From NCBI GenBank assembly GCA_947446925.1, contig CANFHU010000001.1, positions 310,001 through 374,000 of the forward strand: 64,000 bases of DNA, written 5' to 3'. The stretch's first letter is position 1. Every line of letters starts with the position of its first letter. Below the pieces are notes generated by a model, which saw only the letters and a list, made by a program, of their open reading frames with translations, was not told the origin of the DNA and made no database searches. This DNA is from Flavobacteriia bacterium. GTDB taxonomy: Bacteria; Bacteroidota; Bacteroidia; Flavobacteriales_D; Crocinitomicaceae. The translations under genes were made by a program, and so were the position numbers. Of this stretch, positions 1-8,857 are shown one piece after another.

Positions 1-1189
1 TTAAGATGTCATCCGGGAATGTAGCACGTTCTTTCATTAAACCACAAATCGATGTTAATGTGTTTAAATCGTATTTTTCAGTTGAATTTTGCGAAATTAT
101 ATCTGCTAAACGTTCATTCGAAGTGTTTTTCAAATGTTGTTGTTGGAACCATTTTGTCTTCTCAGCGTCGAATTTTGCACCCGCTTTTCCTACTCTTTCT
201 AGGCTAAAAGCTTCCTCTAATTCTGCTAATGAAAACAACTCTTGGTGGGTTCCTGGGTTCCATCCAAGGAAGGCTAACATGTTAATAAATGCTTCTGGTA
301 AATATCCTTTTTCACGGTATCCAGAATACAATTCTCCTTCGGACGTTGTCCAGTTTGTAGGGAATACTGGAAAGCCTAAACGGTCACCATCACGCTTCGA
401 TAATTTACCATTTCCATCCGGACGAAGTAATAAAGGTAGGTGTGCAAATTTTGGACAATCCCATCCAAATGCTTCGTATAATAATACGTGTAAAGGAGCA
501 GATGGTAACCACTCTTCTCCACGAATCACATGACTAATTTCCATCAAATGATCGTCCACAATATTTGCTAAATGGTAGGTTGGCATACCATCACTTTTGA
601 ACAAAACTTTATCGTCCAAATTGTTTGTATTTACCAATACCCATCCACGGATAATATCCTCAAAACGCACGTCATGATTACGTGGCATTTTCATACGAAT
701 CACATATGCGTCACCTGCTTCTAATCTTCGTTGAACTTCATCTGCAGGAAGTGTCAAAGAGTTTTTTAAGGATGCTCTTGTTACACTATTATATTGCCAG
801 TTCGGCATACCCATTTCTTTCGCTTGCTCACGCACTTTGTCTAACTCTTCAGGAGTATCAAATGCATAATATGCTTTGTCATTTGCAACCAACTCTTCTG
901 CATAAGGACGATACATTGCTTTACGTTCGGATTGAACATATGGTCCGAATTCACCTCCAATTCCTGGTCCTTCAGTAGGATTTATTCCACACCAGTTTAA
1001 GGCATCCATTATATACTCTTGTGCACCTTCAACGAAACGTGTTTGATCGGTATCCTCTACCCGAAGTATAAAAGTTCCATTGTTCTTTTTAGCAAACAAA
1101 TAATTATATAAAGCAGTACGAACTCCTCCCATGTGTAATGGTCCTGTTGGAGACGGTGCAAATCTTACGCGAACTGGTTTTTCTGACAT
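1..1189 (-). CDS. gltX: Glutamyl-tRNA synthetase, C-terminal part outside the window
   Basis: This enzyme charges tRNA-Glu with glutamate in the cytoplasm. The minus-strand reading frame starts MSEKPVRVRFAPSPTGPLHM at 1189 and stays open to the left edge, giving about 396 residues. The class I signature appears as PSPTGPLHMGG, with HM in the HIGH motif, and the KLSKR loop lies near residue 263 (around 395-410). The anticodon-binding domain starts but is cut off by the window edge. A TAnnTTTG box (CAAAGATA on the plus strand at 1205-1212) lies just upstream and fits a Bacteroidetes promoter. The family assignment is secure. Confidence 0.96.
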   Translation of the reverse strand, partial: MSEKPVRVRFAPSPTGPLHMGGVRTALYNYLFAKKNNGTFILRVEDTDQTRFVEGAQEYIMDALNWCGINPTEGPGIGGEFGPYVQSERKAMYRPYAEELVANDKAYYAFDTPEELDKVREQAKEMGMPNWQYNSVTRASLKNSLTLPADEVQRRLEAGDAYVIRMKMPRNHDVRFEDIIRGWVLVNTNNLDDKVLFKSDGMPTYHLANIVDDHLMEISHVIRGEEWLPSAPLHVLLYEAFGWDCPKFAHLPLLLRPDGNGKLSKRDGDRLGFPVFPTNWTTSEGELYSGYREKGYLPEAFINMLAFLGWNPGTHQELFSLAELEEAFSLERVGKAGAKFDAEKTKWFQQQHLKNTSNERLADIISQNSTEKYDLNTLTSICGLMKERATFPDDIL

Positions 1190-1204
1190 TTTTTTAATTT
1201 TTGA

Positions 1205-1212
1205 CAAAGATA
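1205..1212 (-). promoter_or_regulatory. Putative -7 promoter box of gltX
   Basis: On the minus strand the sequence reads TATCTTTG, matching the Bacteroidetes -7 consensus TAnnTTTG, 15 bases before the gltX start codon. No clear -33 element was identified. The call rests on motif and position only. Confidence 0.5.
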
Positions 1213-1221
1213 ATTTTTTTT

Positions 1222-1561
1222 AACCATTAAGAAATTTAGGTCTTATATATGTGTGTAACGTTTATAGAAAATTAAAGTTTCTTTTCTATAGATAACAATG
1301 TTTAATTAATTTTTACCCCTTTTTTACCCCCTTCGTATCTTAATTTCTCCATATTCTTAATGGTAACATCCACTCAACCGTCACTTTTTTAACCATTAAG
1401 GAATTTAGGACGTATTCATATGTAAGGTACATAGAACATTAGGTTTTCTTATCCATCGCAAAGCGATTCTTAGTGAATCTTTTATCCCTTTTCTACGCCC
1501 TCTTCGTATCTTAATTTCTCCATATTCTTAATGGTAACCTCCACTCAACCGTCACTTTTTT
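1222..1561. repeat. Two tandem copies of a ~170-bp intergenic repeat
   Basis: Two head-to-tail copies, 1222-1390 and 1391-1561, fill most of the 402-bp gap between the divergent gltX and DUF4175 genes. Each begins AACCATTAAG and ends in a block containing TTCTTAATGGTAAC and CACTCAACCGTCACTTTTTT. The start and the TTCTTAATGGT block are inverted complements, so each unit can fold on itself. The 60-70 bases at the right end are nearly identical between copies, while the middle has diverged. No ORF of note lies here. A looser relative is seen at 44058-44155. Confidence 0.85.
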
Positions 1562-1591
1562 ATATCTTAGTACATTGTTCACATTTTTATT

Positions 1592-4500
1592 ATGAATTCA
1601 TACGAATTACTATTAAATCAAATAGACGCTTTTATTCGTAAATATTATAAAAATCAACTTTTAAAAGGGTTGTTTTTAACGTTTTTAGTGCTATTGATTT
1701 CATTTTTGTTGGTAACTCTTCTTGAGTATTTCGGAAGGTTTAATTCATTCATTCGTGCAATTCTATTTTTTTCTTTTATTGCCGTAAATTCTTTTATTTC
1801 ATATACATATTTAGTAATCCCAATATTTAAGTTATTTTCCTTTGGTCAACGAATTTCTCACAAACAAGCAGCTATCATTATTGGTGATTTTTTCCCACAA
1901 ATTTCAGATCGTTTATTAAATACGATTCAATTACATGATACTTTAGCTTTAGAAGGTGCTAATTATGAATTGATTAAAGCCAGTATAAATCAACGTTCGC
2001 AAACAATTTCTGCAATTCCTTTTCTGAATGGGATAAATCTCAAAAAGAATTTGGTCTATTTCAGGTATCTAGGTCCTGTTTTTCTAGTTTTTCTATTAAT
2101 TGCTGTTTTTTCTCCAAGTATTATTACACAAGGAAGTAAACGGGTTGTGAATTATTCGAAAGAATTCAAAATGGAGGCACCATTTGATTTTATCCCTATT
2201 AATTTACAAAATACAGTTGCTGAAGGAGAAGATGTTCGCATAGAAGTAAAAACCATAGGGGATATTTTACCGGAGAAAGTATATTTAGTTAGTTCTACTG
2301 GTAAATACTTGATGCATAAGACTTCTCGAATTTTAAATGTATATAGTATTCCCAGTGTTTCTACAGATTTAGACTTTCATTTCGAAGCAAATGGTTTTAC
2401 GAGTAATACATATCACATGCAAATGCTTCCAAAGTCTGCTATTGGTACATTTGATGCTTTTTTGCACTACCCTACATATATCGGAAAAAAAGATGTTTTG
2501 GTTCAAAATGCGGGTGATTTAGAAGTGCCTGAGGGAACAGTAATTACGTGGAAAGTTAAGTCAAAAAACACGGAATTAATTACGATGGATTGGAAGGACG
2601 ATCGTGATTATTTTAAGGAGATGGATTTTCAGTTATCTAAACGTTTTACACAGTCTAAAAATCTTACTGTTTTACTTAAAAACCCTCGTTTACGTAAAAT
2701 TGACTCACTTAATTATGCAATTCGTGTACTAAAAGATAGACATCCGGCAATTCAAGTTCGAGAACAAAAAGATACGATATCAGATGCTATTCGCTATTTT
2801 GATGGTTTAATTTCCGATGATTATGGTTTGCGCAAGTTACAATTTGTCTATACTATCTTTTCAACGGAAGAAAAACCTATTACCAAAAAAGTAGATGTGT
2901 TTTATCCAGGTGGAACCGAGATGCAATTTTCACACGCTATTGACTTTAGACGCGAAAAATTGAATCTTAATGACCGAATTGAATACTATTTTGAAGTGTC
3001 TGATAATGATGGTGTAAATGGTTCTAAAACCACAAAATCAGAAGTTTTTAGTTATAAATTGCCTTCCCTTTCAGCATTGAATGAAATACGCGATCAAAAG
3101 CAAGAAAATGTACGTGAAAATCTATCCAAATTATTTGATAAAGCCAAAAAGTTTGAAAAGGATGTAGATCGTTTGAAAAAAGATGTATTGAATGAGAAAA
3201 CATCGGAATGGAATAAGATAAATCAAGTGCAACAGTTAAAAACACAGCAAAAAGCGATTGAGAATGAACTACAATCTACCCAACAACAATTACAAGAAAG
3301 TTTAGAGGAGAAAAACCAACTTTCCGAATTAGATAAAGAATTGCTTGAAAAACAAGAACTTATACAAGATTTGTTGGATAAAGTTATGGACGATGAATTA
3401 AAGGATTTACTTAATAAGTTAGAAGAACTTTTAAAGTCGGAGGATAAAGAACAGTTGGATAAGAAAATGGACAAATTAGAGTCCAAATCAGAGGACATGC
3501 AGAAACAATTGGATCGAAGTATAGAAATGCTTAAAAAGATGCAATTAAATGAAAAAATTGATGGTATAGAGAAAGAATTAAAATCTTTAGCGGAGGAGCA
3601 AGAAAAATTGAAAAAACAAATTCAAGATCAAAAGATTTCGGAAAAAAAAGGTTCTGAAAAACAAGAAGAAATAAATAAGAAATTTGACCAGTTGAAGGAG
3701 GACATGAAAGAGATGGATAAATTGAACGAATCCCTTTCGGATCCAATGAAATTGGGCGATAACGAAGATGAGAAAAAATCCATTTCGGAAGAATTAAAAG
3801 ATGCAAAAGAGAATCTCGATAAAGGAAGTGAAAAGAAAGCCGCAGCAAATCAACAAAAAGCAGCAAATCAAATGCAAAAGCTTGCTAAAGAGTTAGACAA
3901 AAAGCAAGAAACTTCGAATAAAGAGGATGAAGGGGAAGACATGAATAAAACACGCGCCTTACTAGAGAATTTGATGTCTATTTCATTTCGTCAAGAGGAT
4001 ATCTTACTTCAATTTGATAAGGTATCGCTTACAGATCCCTATTATCGGAAACTGGGAAGGCTCCAACGTTCCTTGATGGATGAAATGAACATGGTAGAAG
4101 ACAGTTTATCCTTTTTAGCGAAACGTCAGCCTAAAATAGCCTCTTTTGTAGATAAGGAGTTACGGGATATTAATAACAGTTTCGAACAAGCTATTGAAGC
4201 AGTAGATGAACATCAAAAGAGAGATATTGCAACGAATTTACAGTTTGCAATGACTGGTGTTAATAACCTAGCTTTGATGTTGAATGAATCTTTACAACAA
4301 ATGCAACAAGACATGAAGGGTTCAGGAGAAGGTAACGGGTCCTGCCCTAACCCTAAACCAGGTTCTAAAGGTGCTTCAGGCATGGATGCTAAGTCTATGA
4401 AAGAGATGCTTAAAAAACAATTAGAAAAACTTGAAAAAGGAGAAAAAGAAGGTGGTAAAAAACCTGGAGATAAATCTGGTAATGGATTGGATGGATTAGG

Positions 4501-4921
4501 CGGTAAAGAATTAGCACGTATGGCTGCTCAGCAATCCCAATTACGCCAAAAATTAGAGCAGTTACGAAAGGAAATGAATAAGGATGGTAAAGGTTCTGGT
4601 AATCAGTTAAATCCTTTGATTAAATCTTTGGAGCAACAAGAAAAAGATTTAGTAAATCGAAATAAAAATGCTGATTTTGTTAAACGTCAAAAAGATATTT
4701 TAACACGTTTATTAGAAAGTGAAGATGCCCTTCGTGAAAGAGGTTTTGATGAAAAACGGGAATCTAAATCAGGAAAAAATTATAATTCTAGTAACCTTAA
4801 ATCGATTAATCAGTATAACCAAGAAAAAGTAAAACAAGTTGAATTACTTCGATCCTTGGAACCTGAATATCGAAAGTATTATAAGGACAAAGCAAGTAGT
4901 TATTTCAACGAGGTTTTATAG
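1592..4921 (+). CDS. DUF4175 family large membrane-anchored coiled-coil protein
   Basis: This 1109-residue protein has two or three transmembrane segments near the N terminus (about 25-47, 53-78 and 155-175), an extracytoplasmic middle of Ig-like character (about 190-490), and a very long Lys/Glu/Gln-rich coiled coil from about 500 to 800 with a Gly/Lys-rich stretch near 910-990. The architecture matches the Bacteroidetes DUF4175 family, whose function is unknown to me. It is followed at 54 bases by an RsbW-like ATPase and ybeY, so it may open a transcription unit running to mnmG. It is probably a structural or scaffold protein of the envelope, but that is inference. Confidence 0.85.
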   Translation: MNSYELLLNQIDAFIRKYYKNQLLKGLFLTFLVLLISFLLVTLLEYFGRFNSFIRAILFFSFIAVNSFISYTYLVIPIFKLFSFGQRISHKQAAIIIGDFFPQISDRLLNTIQLHDTLALEGANYELIKASINQRSQTISAIPFLNGINLKKNLVYFRYLGPVFLVFLLIAVFSPSIITQGSKRVVNYSKEFKMEAPFDFIPINLQNTVAEGEDVRIEVKTIGDILPEKVYLVSSTGKYLMHKTSRILNVYSIPSVSTDLDFHFEANGFTSNTYHMQMLPKSAIGTFDAFLHYPTYIGKKDVLVQNAGDLEVPEGTVITWKVKSKNTELITMDWKDDRDYFKEMDFQLSKRFTQSKNLTVLLKNPRLRKIDSLNYAIRVLKDRHPAIQVREQKDTISDAIRYFDGLISDDYGLRKLQFVYTIFSTEEKPITKKVDVFYPGGTEMQFSHAIDFRREKLNLNDRIEYYFEVSDNDGVNGSKTTKSEVFSYKLPSLSALNEIRDQKQENVRENLSKLFDKAKKFEKDVDRLKKDVLNEKTSEWNKINQVQQLKTQQKAIENELQSTQQQLQESLEEKNQLSELDKELLEKQELIQDLLDKVMDDELKDLLNKLEELLKSEDKEQLDKKMDKLESKSEDMQKQLDRSIEMLKKMQLNEKIDGIEKELKSLAEEQEKLKKQIQDQKISEKKGSEKQEEINKKFDQLKEDMKEMDKLNESLSDPMKLGDNEDEKKSISEELKDAKENLDKGSEKKAAANQQKAANQMQKLAKELDKKQETSNKEDEGEDMNKTRALLENLMSISFRQEDILLQFDKVSLTDPYYRKLGRLQRSLMDEMNMVEDSLSFLAKRQPKIASFVDKELRDINNSFEQAIEAVDEHQKRDIATNLQFAMTGVNNLALMLNESLQQMQQDMKGSGEGNGSCPNPKPGSKGASGMDAKSMKEMLKKQLEKLEKGEKEGGKKPGDKSGNGLDGLGGKELARMAAQQSQLRQKLEQLRKEMNKDGKGSGNQLNPLIKSLEQQEKDLVNRNKNADFVKRQKDILTRLLESEDALRERGFDEKRESKSGKNYNSSNLKSINQYNQEKVKQVELLRSLEPEYRKYYKDKASSYFNEVL

Positions 4922-4975
4922 CAATTTTATAATTATTGGTTTACGCTTTGTGTCAACCAAGCAATAAAAAATAAA

Positions 4976-5395
4976 ATGAGTAATACAACTGTAATTGAAA
5001 GACTAGTCATACCTTCTGATTTATCCAATGTTTCTTTGGTTGAATCACTAATTGATAAGGTGTGTGCTAATTTAAGTATCCATGAAGATTTATATGGTAA
5101 CGTGTTGATAGCGGTTACAGAAGCAGTAAATAACGCTATTATTCATGGAAATACTTTTAATATACATAAGTCTGTTACCGTTGAGGTTATTCAGGATGAT
5201 CAATCTTTTACTTTTCGTATCATTGATGAAGGTAATGGTTTTGATTATATGCACCTACCAGATCCAACTGCACCTGAAAATATTGAGAAAGAAAATGGGA
5301 GAGGAATTTTCTTAATACAAAATTTATCAGATTGTCTCGATTTTGAAGATAATGGTAAAGTTGCTGTAATCTCTTTTGATAAACAGAATGCTTGA
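4976..5395 (+). CDS. RsbW-like ATP-binding protein (anti-sigma factor / serine kinase fold)
   Basis: This 139-residue protein is a stand-alone GHKL ATPase domain of the HATPase_c_2 type. The N box is visible as EAVNNAIIHGN (about residues 46-57), the G1 box as DEGNGFD and the G2 box as GRGIFLI. Such proteins act as anti-sigma factors or phosphorylate STAS-domain antagonists. No STAS protein, PP2C phosphatase or sigma factor gene lies nearby, so the partner is not visible here. It overlaps the next gene, ybeY, by 8 bases, which suggests coupled translation. Confidence 0.85.
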   Translation: MSNTTVIERLVIPSDLSNVSLVESLIDKVCANLSIHEDLYGNVLIAVTEAVNNAIIHGNTFNIHKSVTVEVIQDDQSFTFRIIDEGNGFDYMHLPDPTAPENIEKENGRGIFLIQNLSDCLDFEDNGKVAVISFDKQNA

Positions 5396-5807
5396 TTTAG
5401 TTTTTGAGGATGTTGCAATTCTCCAGTTGGATGCTTCTGCAATTTCAGAATGGTATGTCAAAGTTTCTTTACAGGAAAATAAAGAGTTTGGTGATGTCAC
5501 GATTATTTTTTGTTCCGATGAATATTTATTGGAAGTTAATCGTCAGCATCTGGATCATGATTATTATACAGATATAATAACTTTTGATTATTCTGAATTT
5601 CCTATAGTCTCTGGTGACTTATTTATCAGTGTTGATCGAGTTAGAGAAAACGCGAGTGATTTTAAGGTTTCTTTTGAACATGAATTACACAGAGTAATCA
5701 TTCATGGTTTCTTACATTTGTGTGGTTATTTCGATAAATCTGAAGAAGACGAATTATTAATGCGTTCTAAGGAGAATCAAGCTTTAAGTTTGATAGGTTT
5801 CAAATAA
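5388..5807 (+). CDS. ybeY: Endoribonuclease YbeY, rRNA maturation
   Basis: YbeY is a metal-dependent single-strand RNase used in 16S rRNA 3' end maturation and ribosome quality control. The ATG at 5388 gives 139 residues and sits inside the end of the upstream gene (ATGCTTGA overlap). The signature is HGFLHLCGYFDKSEEDE. The first two metal-binding histidines are present, but the position of the third histidine (the H of GYDH in E. coli) is Asp. I recall this substitution in other Bacteroidetes members, so it is probably not a defect. The ORF can be extended to a TTG at 5376, which I consider less likely. Confidence 0.92.
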   Translation: MLDLVFEDVAILQLDASAISEWYVKVSLQENKEFGDVTIIFCSDEYLLEVNRQHLDHDYYTDIITFDYSEFPIVSGDLFISVDRVRENASDFKVSFEHELHRVIIHGFLHLCGYFDKSEEDELLMRSKENQALSLIGFK

Positions 5808-5815
5808 CTCGTTTT

Positions 5816-5831
5816 TGTTCCACGTGAAACA
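5816..5831. promoter_or_regulatory. parS: parS-like ParB binding site, perfect match
   Basis: The 16-mer TGTTCCACGTGAAACA matches the widely conserved ParB site TGTTnCACGTGAAACA at every specified position. It lies in the 32-base gap between ybeY and mnmG. parS sites usually cluster near the chromosome origin. A second site lies just past the far end of mnmG, which makes chance less likely. No parA or parB gene is in the window. Confidence 0.8.
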
Positions 5832-5839
5832 TTTTCATA

Positions 5840-7714
5840 ATGCTAAAAAAATATGATGTCATTGTTGTAGGTGGTGGTCATGCTGGTTGTGAAGCGGCTA
5901 ATGCTGCTGCAAAACTTGGCTCTTCTGTCTTGTTGATAACGATGAATATGAATACCATTGCTCAAATGAGTTGTAATCCTGCTATGGGTGGTGTTGCAAA
6001 AGGTCAAATTGTTCGCGAGATTGATGCCCTTGGTGGTGGAAGCGGAATAGTGAGTGATTTAAGTGCTATTCAATTTCGTATGTTGAATATGTCCAAAGGT
6101 CCTGCTATGTGGTCTCCTCGTACACAAAACGATCGTATGCGTTTTGCAGAAGAATGGCGTTTATTGTTAGAACGGAACCCCTATGTTGATTTTTGGCAGG
6201 ATATGACCACTGGTTTACTTGTTGAGAATGGAAAGGTTTTAGGTGTTCGTACTAGTCTCGGAATTTCTATTTATGCTGAGTCTGTTGTTTTAACAAATGG
6301 TACTTTTTTAAATGGCTTAATTCATCTTGGTGAGAAACAATTTGGTGGTGGACGTGCCGCGGAAAGTGCTTCTACCGGAATTACTGAAGATTTAATTAAG
6401 TTGGGTTTTGAGTCTGGTAGAATGAAAACTGGCACCCCTCCCCGATTAGATGGTCGTTCTTTAGATTACTCTAAATTTGATTTGCAAGATGGTGATTCTA
6501 TTCCTTCAAAGTTTAGTTATTCTCTACTTACAAAACCTTTGGCTAAACAACATGCTTGTCATGTTGCTTATACAAATTTAGATACCCATGATATGTTGCG
6601 TACAGGCTTTGATCGTTCACCTATGTTTAATGGTGCGATAAAAAGTTCTGGTCCTCGTTATTGTCCTAGCATTGAAGATAAGATTAATCGTTTTGCTGAT
6701 AGAGATCGTCATCAGTTATTTATTGAACCGGAAGGTTGGAGTACGGTCGAAATTTATCTTAATGGGTTTAGTACTTCCCTACCTGAGGAAGTTCAATTGT
6801 CAGCTTTAAAAACAATTCCTGGTTTTGAAAATGTAAAAATGTTTAGACCTGGTTATGCTATTGAGTATGATTATTTCCCACCTACTCAACTTAAACATAC
6901 TTTAGAAACTAAGTTGGTTGATGGTTTATATTTTGCTGGACAAATTAATGGTACAACAGGTTACGAAGAAGCTGCTTGTCAAGGTTTGATGGCTGGTATT
7001 AATGCTTCTCGTAAAGTTCAGAATAAGGAACCGTTTATTTTATCTCGTTCAGAAGCGTATATTGGTGTTTTAATTGATGATTTAATTACGAAAGGTACTA
7101 AAGAACCTTATCGTATGTTTACTAGTCGAGCTGAATATCGAATTTTATTACGACAAGATAATGCCGATATTCGTTTAACTCCGCTTGGACACGCTATTGG
7201 TTTAGCGGATGATGAGGCTTTAAGACGTGTTGAATTAAAGAATGAAGGTGTTTTAAAATTGAAAAATGTATTGAAGTCAACAGGTGTTAAACCCGAACTT
7301 GCAAATCCTATTTTGAATTCAGTAGATAGTACTTCTTTATCTCAACAGGTTAAGGCTAATACTTTATTAATTCGACCTAATATTACCCTTGATTTAGTTT
7401 CTCAAATGAGTTCTGAGGTTAAAAGCACTTTAAATGAATTGTCTTTAATTCATGATGAAATTGCTGTTCAAACAGAAGTTCAGATGAAATATGAGGGTTA
7501 TATCCAACGCGAACAAGATATGGCTTTAAAGATGAACAAACTGGATGAATTAATCATTCCTGACGATATTGATTATAGTCAATTATCAAGTATATCTTTA
7601 GAAGCAAGAGAGAAGTTTAATGCAATTAGACCAGTCACAATTGGTCATGCTTCTCGAATTAGTGGAGTATCACCGAGTGATATTTCTGTTTTATTAATTT
7701 ATTTAGGGAGATAG
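5840..7714 (+). CDS. mnmG: tRNA uridine-5-carboxymethylaminomethyl modification enzyme MnmG
   Basis: With MnmE, MnmG installs the carboxymethylaminomethyl group on the wobble uridine of several tRNAs, using FAD, NADH and a folate one-carbon donor. The 624-residue length is normal. The N-terminal FAD-binding motif [17 protein letters not shown] begins near residue 11, and family blocks [20 protein letters not shown] and [13 protein letters not shown] are clear. The gene is flanked by parS-like 16-mers on both sides. mnmG (gidA) lies near the origin in many bacteria, which agrees with those sites. Confidence 0.97.
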   Translation: MLKKYDVIVVGGGHAGCEAANAAAKLGSSVLLITMNMNTIAQMSCNPAMGGVAKGQIVREIDALGGGSGIVSDLSAIQFRMLNMSKGPAMWSPRTQNDRMRFAEEWRLLLERNPYVDFWQDMTTGLLVENGKVLGVRTSLGISIYAESVVLTNGTFLNGLIHLGEKQFGGGRAAESASTGITEDLIKLGFESGRMKTGTPPRLDGRSLDYSKFDLQDGDSIPSKFSYSLLTKPLAKQHACHVAYTNLDTHDMLRTGFDRSPMFNGAIKSSGPRYCPSIEDKINRFADRDRHQLFIEPEGWSTVEIYLNGFSTSLPEEVQLSALKTIPGFENVKMFRPGYAIEYDYFPPTQLKHTLETKLVDGLYFAGQINGTTGYEEAACQGLMAGINASRKVQNKEPFILSRSEAYIGVLIDDLITKGTKEPYRMFTSRAEYRILLRQDNADIRLTPLGHAIGLADDEALRRVELKNEGVLKLKNVLKSTGVKPELANPILNSVDSTSLSQQVKANTLLIRPNITLDLVSQMSSEVKSTLNELSLIHDEIAVQTEVQMKYEGYIQREQDMALKMNKLDELIIPDDIDYSQLSSISLEAREKFNAIRPVTIGHASRISGVSPSDISVLLIYLGR

Positions 7715-7728
7715 TTTCACGTGGAACA
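7713..7728. promoter_or_regulatory. parS: parS-like site overlapping mnmG stop and next start codon
   Basis: The sequence AGTTTCACGTGGAACA is, on the minus strand, TGTTCCACGTGAAACT, which is one mismatch in the last base from the parS consensus and identical over 15 bases to the site at 5816. It covers the end of the mnmG stop codon (7712-7714) and contains the GTG start codon (7721) of the following methyltransferase. Confidence 0.7.
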
Positions 7729-8602
7729 ATTAAAAAAATACGATGCTTGTCCTGTGTGCGAAGCAACTCAATTTGAAACGCATTTAGAAGTAAAAGATTG
7801 GATGATTACCAAAGAGGTTTTTACTATTCAAAAATGTACTTCATGTGGTTTTCATTTTACTAATCCTGTCCCAAGTGAAGATACTATAGGTACTTATTAT
7901 AAAAGTGAAGAGTACGTTTCGCATAGTTCTACGAATAAAGGGTTGGTCAATAAATTATATAATATTGTACGAAATGTAACTTTGGCTAAGAAAGTTTCAT
8001 TAATCCAATCTTACGCAAAAGGAAACTCTATATTAGATATTGGTTCTGGAACTGGTCATTTTTTGAACGCTTGTAAACAGAATGATTTAAAAGTTCAAGG
8101 ATTAGAACCAGACATAGATGCACGAACTTTCGCTAAAGATAATTTTGGTTTAGATCTAGAACCTTTAGATACATTACAATCAATAGCATCTAATTCTAAA
8201 GACGTAATAACTATGTGGCATGTGTTAGAACATGTTTATCATTTAAAAAGAGATATCATTCAAATTACGCGTGTATTAAAGGAGGATGGTACTTTATTTA
8301 TTGCTGTGCCAAATATGAATTCATACGATGCTACATTATATAAGGAGTATTGGGCAGCCTATGATGTTCCTAGACATTTGTATCATTTTCAAGAAAACAC
8401 AATTAAAGAATTGTTTTCTCAGTTTGATATGGTTTGTGTAGATGTACTCCCAATGAAATTTGATTCGTATTATGTAAGTATGTTATCTGAAAAATATAAA
8501 GGCGGAAATATTGTAAAAGCTTTTATGAATGGTTTTCTTTCAAATATGAAATCTGCCACAAATGGATATAGTTCTCAGATATACGTTTTCAAGAAAAAGT
8601 AA
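7721..8602 (+). CDS. Class I SAM-dependent methyltransferase with N-terminal zinc ribbon
   Basis: This 293-residue protein has a zinc-ribbon-like N terminus (CPVC near residue 10 and CTSCG near 40) followed by a Methyltransf_23-type domain. The SAM-binding motif is ILDIGSGTGHFL near residue 105, with MWHVLEHV as the later acidic/His block. The arrangement resembles family members that act on sugars, lipids or quinones, so the substrate is not predictable. GTG at 7721 is the only start that keeps the first CxxC pair. That GTG lies inside the parS-like 16-mer at 7713-7728. Confidence 0.85.
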   Translation: MEQLKKYDACPVCEATQFETHLEVKDWMITKEVFTIQKCTSCGFHFTNPVPSEDTIGTYYKSEEYVSHSSTNKGLVNKLYNIVRNVTLAKKVSLIQSYAKGNSILDIGSGTGHFLNACKQNDLKVQGLEPDIDARTFAKDNFGLDLEPLDTLQSIASNSKDVITMWHVLEHVYHLKRDIIQITRVLKEDGTLFIAVPNMNSYDATLYKEYWAAYDVPRHLYHFQENTIKELFSQFDMVCVDVLPMKFDSYYVSMLSEKYKGGNIVKAFMNGFLSNMKSATNGYSSQIYVFKKK

Positions 8603-8621
8603 TTTATAAATTCTATTTTTT

Positions 8622-8653
8622 AAAGGTGACTAATCATTTTAGTCACCTTTTTC
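8622..8653 (+). terminator. Rho-independent terminator after the methyltransferase
   Basis: An 11-bp stem, AAAGGTGACTA (8622-8632) paired with TAGTCACCTTT (8640-8650), has a 7-base loop and ends in a T run. It lies about 20 bases after the stop codon and probably ends the 1592-8602 unit. Confidence 0.8.
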
Positions 8654-8738
8654 TGTTCTATTTAACAATAATCTATTTGATTAGAACTCGCTAAAAAAAT
8701 TCATCTTGATTTTGGTTTGGAATAGAATGGATGAATAT

Positions 8739-8841
8739 CACCTACCTTAATCCCTCCTCAAGGAGGGAAACTTAAGGTTTCGTTCTTTTTAATTTTTTGA
8801 ATAATTTTCTTCCCTCCTTGAGGAGGAGCCAAGGGAGGTGA
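8739..8841. repeat. Dispersed palindromic repeat, CCCTCCTCAAGGAGGG family, copy 1
   Basis: The left arm has CACCTACCTTAATCCCTCC around a CCTCAAGG core. The right arm is its inverted complement ending GGGAGGTGA, separated by about 40 bases of AT-rich spacer. Each arm itself contains a CCCTCCTnnAGGAGGG palindrome. Related copies lie at 27249-27365 and 48283-48357, and a decayed one near 13152-13203. No coding sequence is inside. Confidence 0.8.
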
Positions 8842-8857
8842 CTTGTTTTTCCAAAAT

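Noticed and set aside
6-1140. Plus-strand ORFs at 6-533 and 682-978
   Set aside because: They lie opposite gltX, which is clearly coding on the minus strand with its KLSKR and PSPTGPLHM motifs.
3048-3866. Minus-strand Ser-rich ORFs opposite the DUF4175 coiled coil
   Set aside because: They mirror the Lys/Glu-rich codons of the real gene and have no motif of their own.
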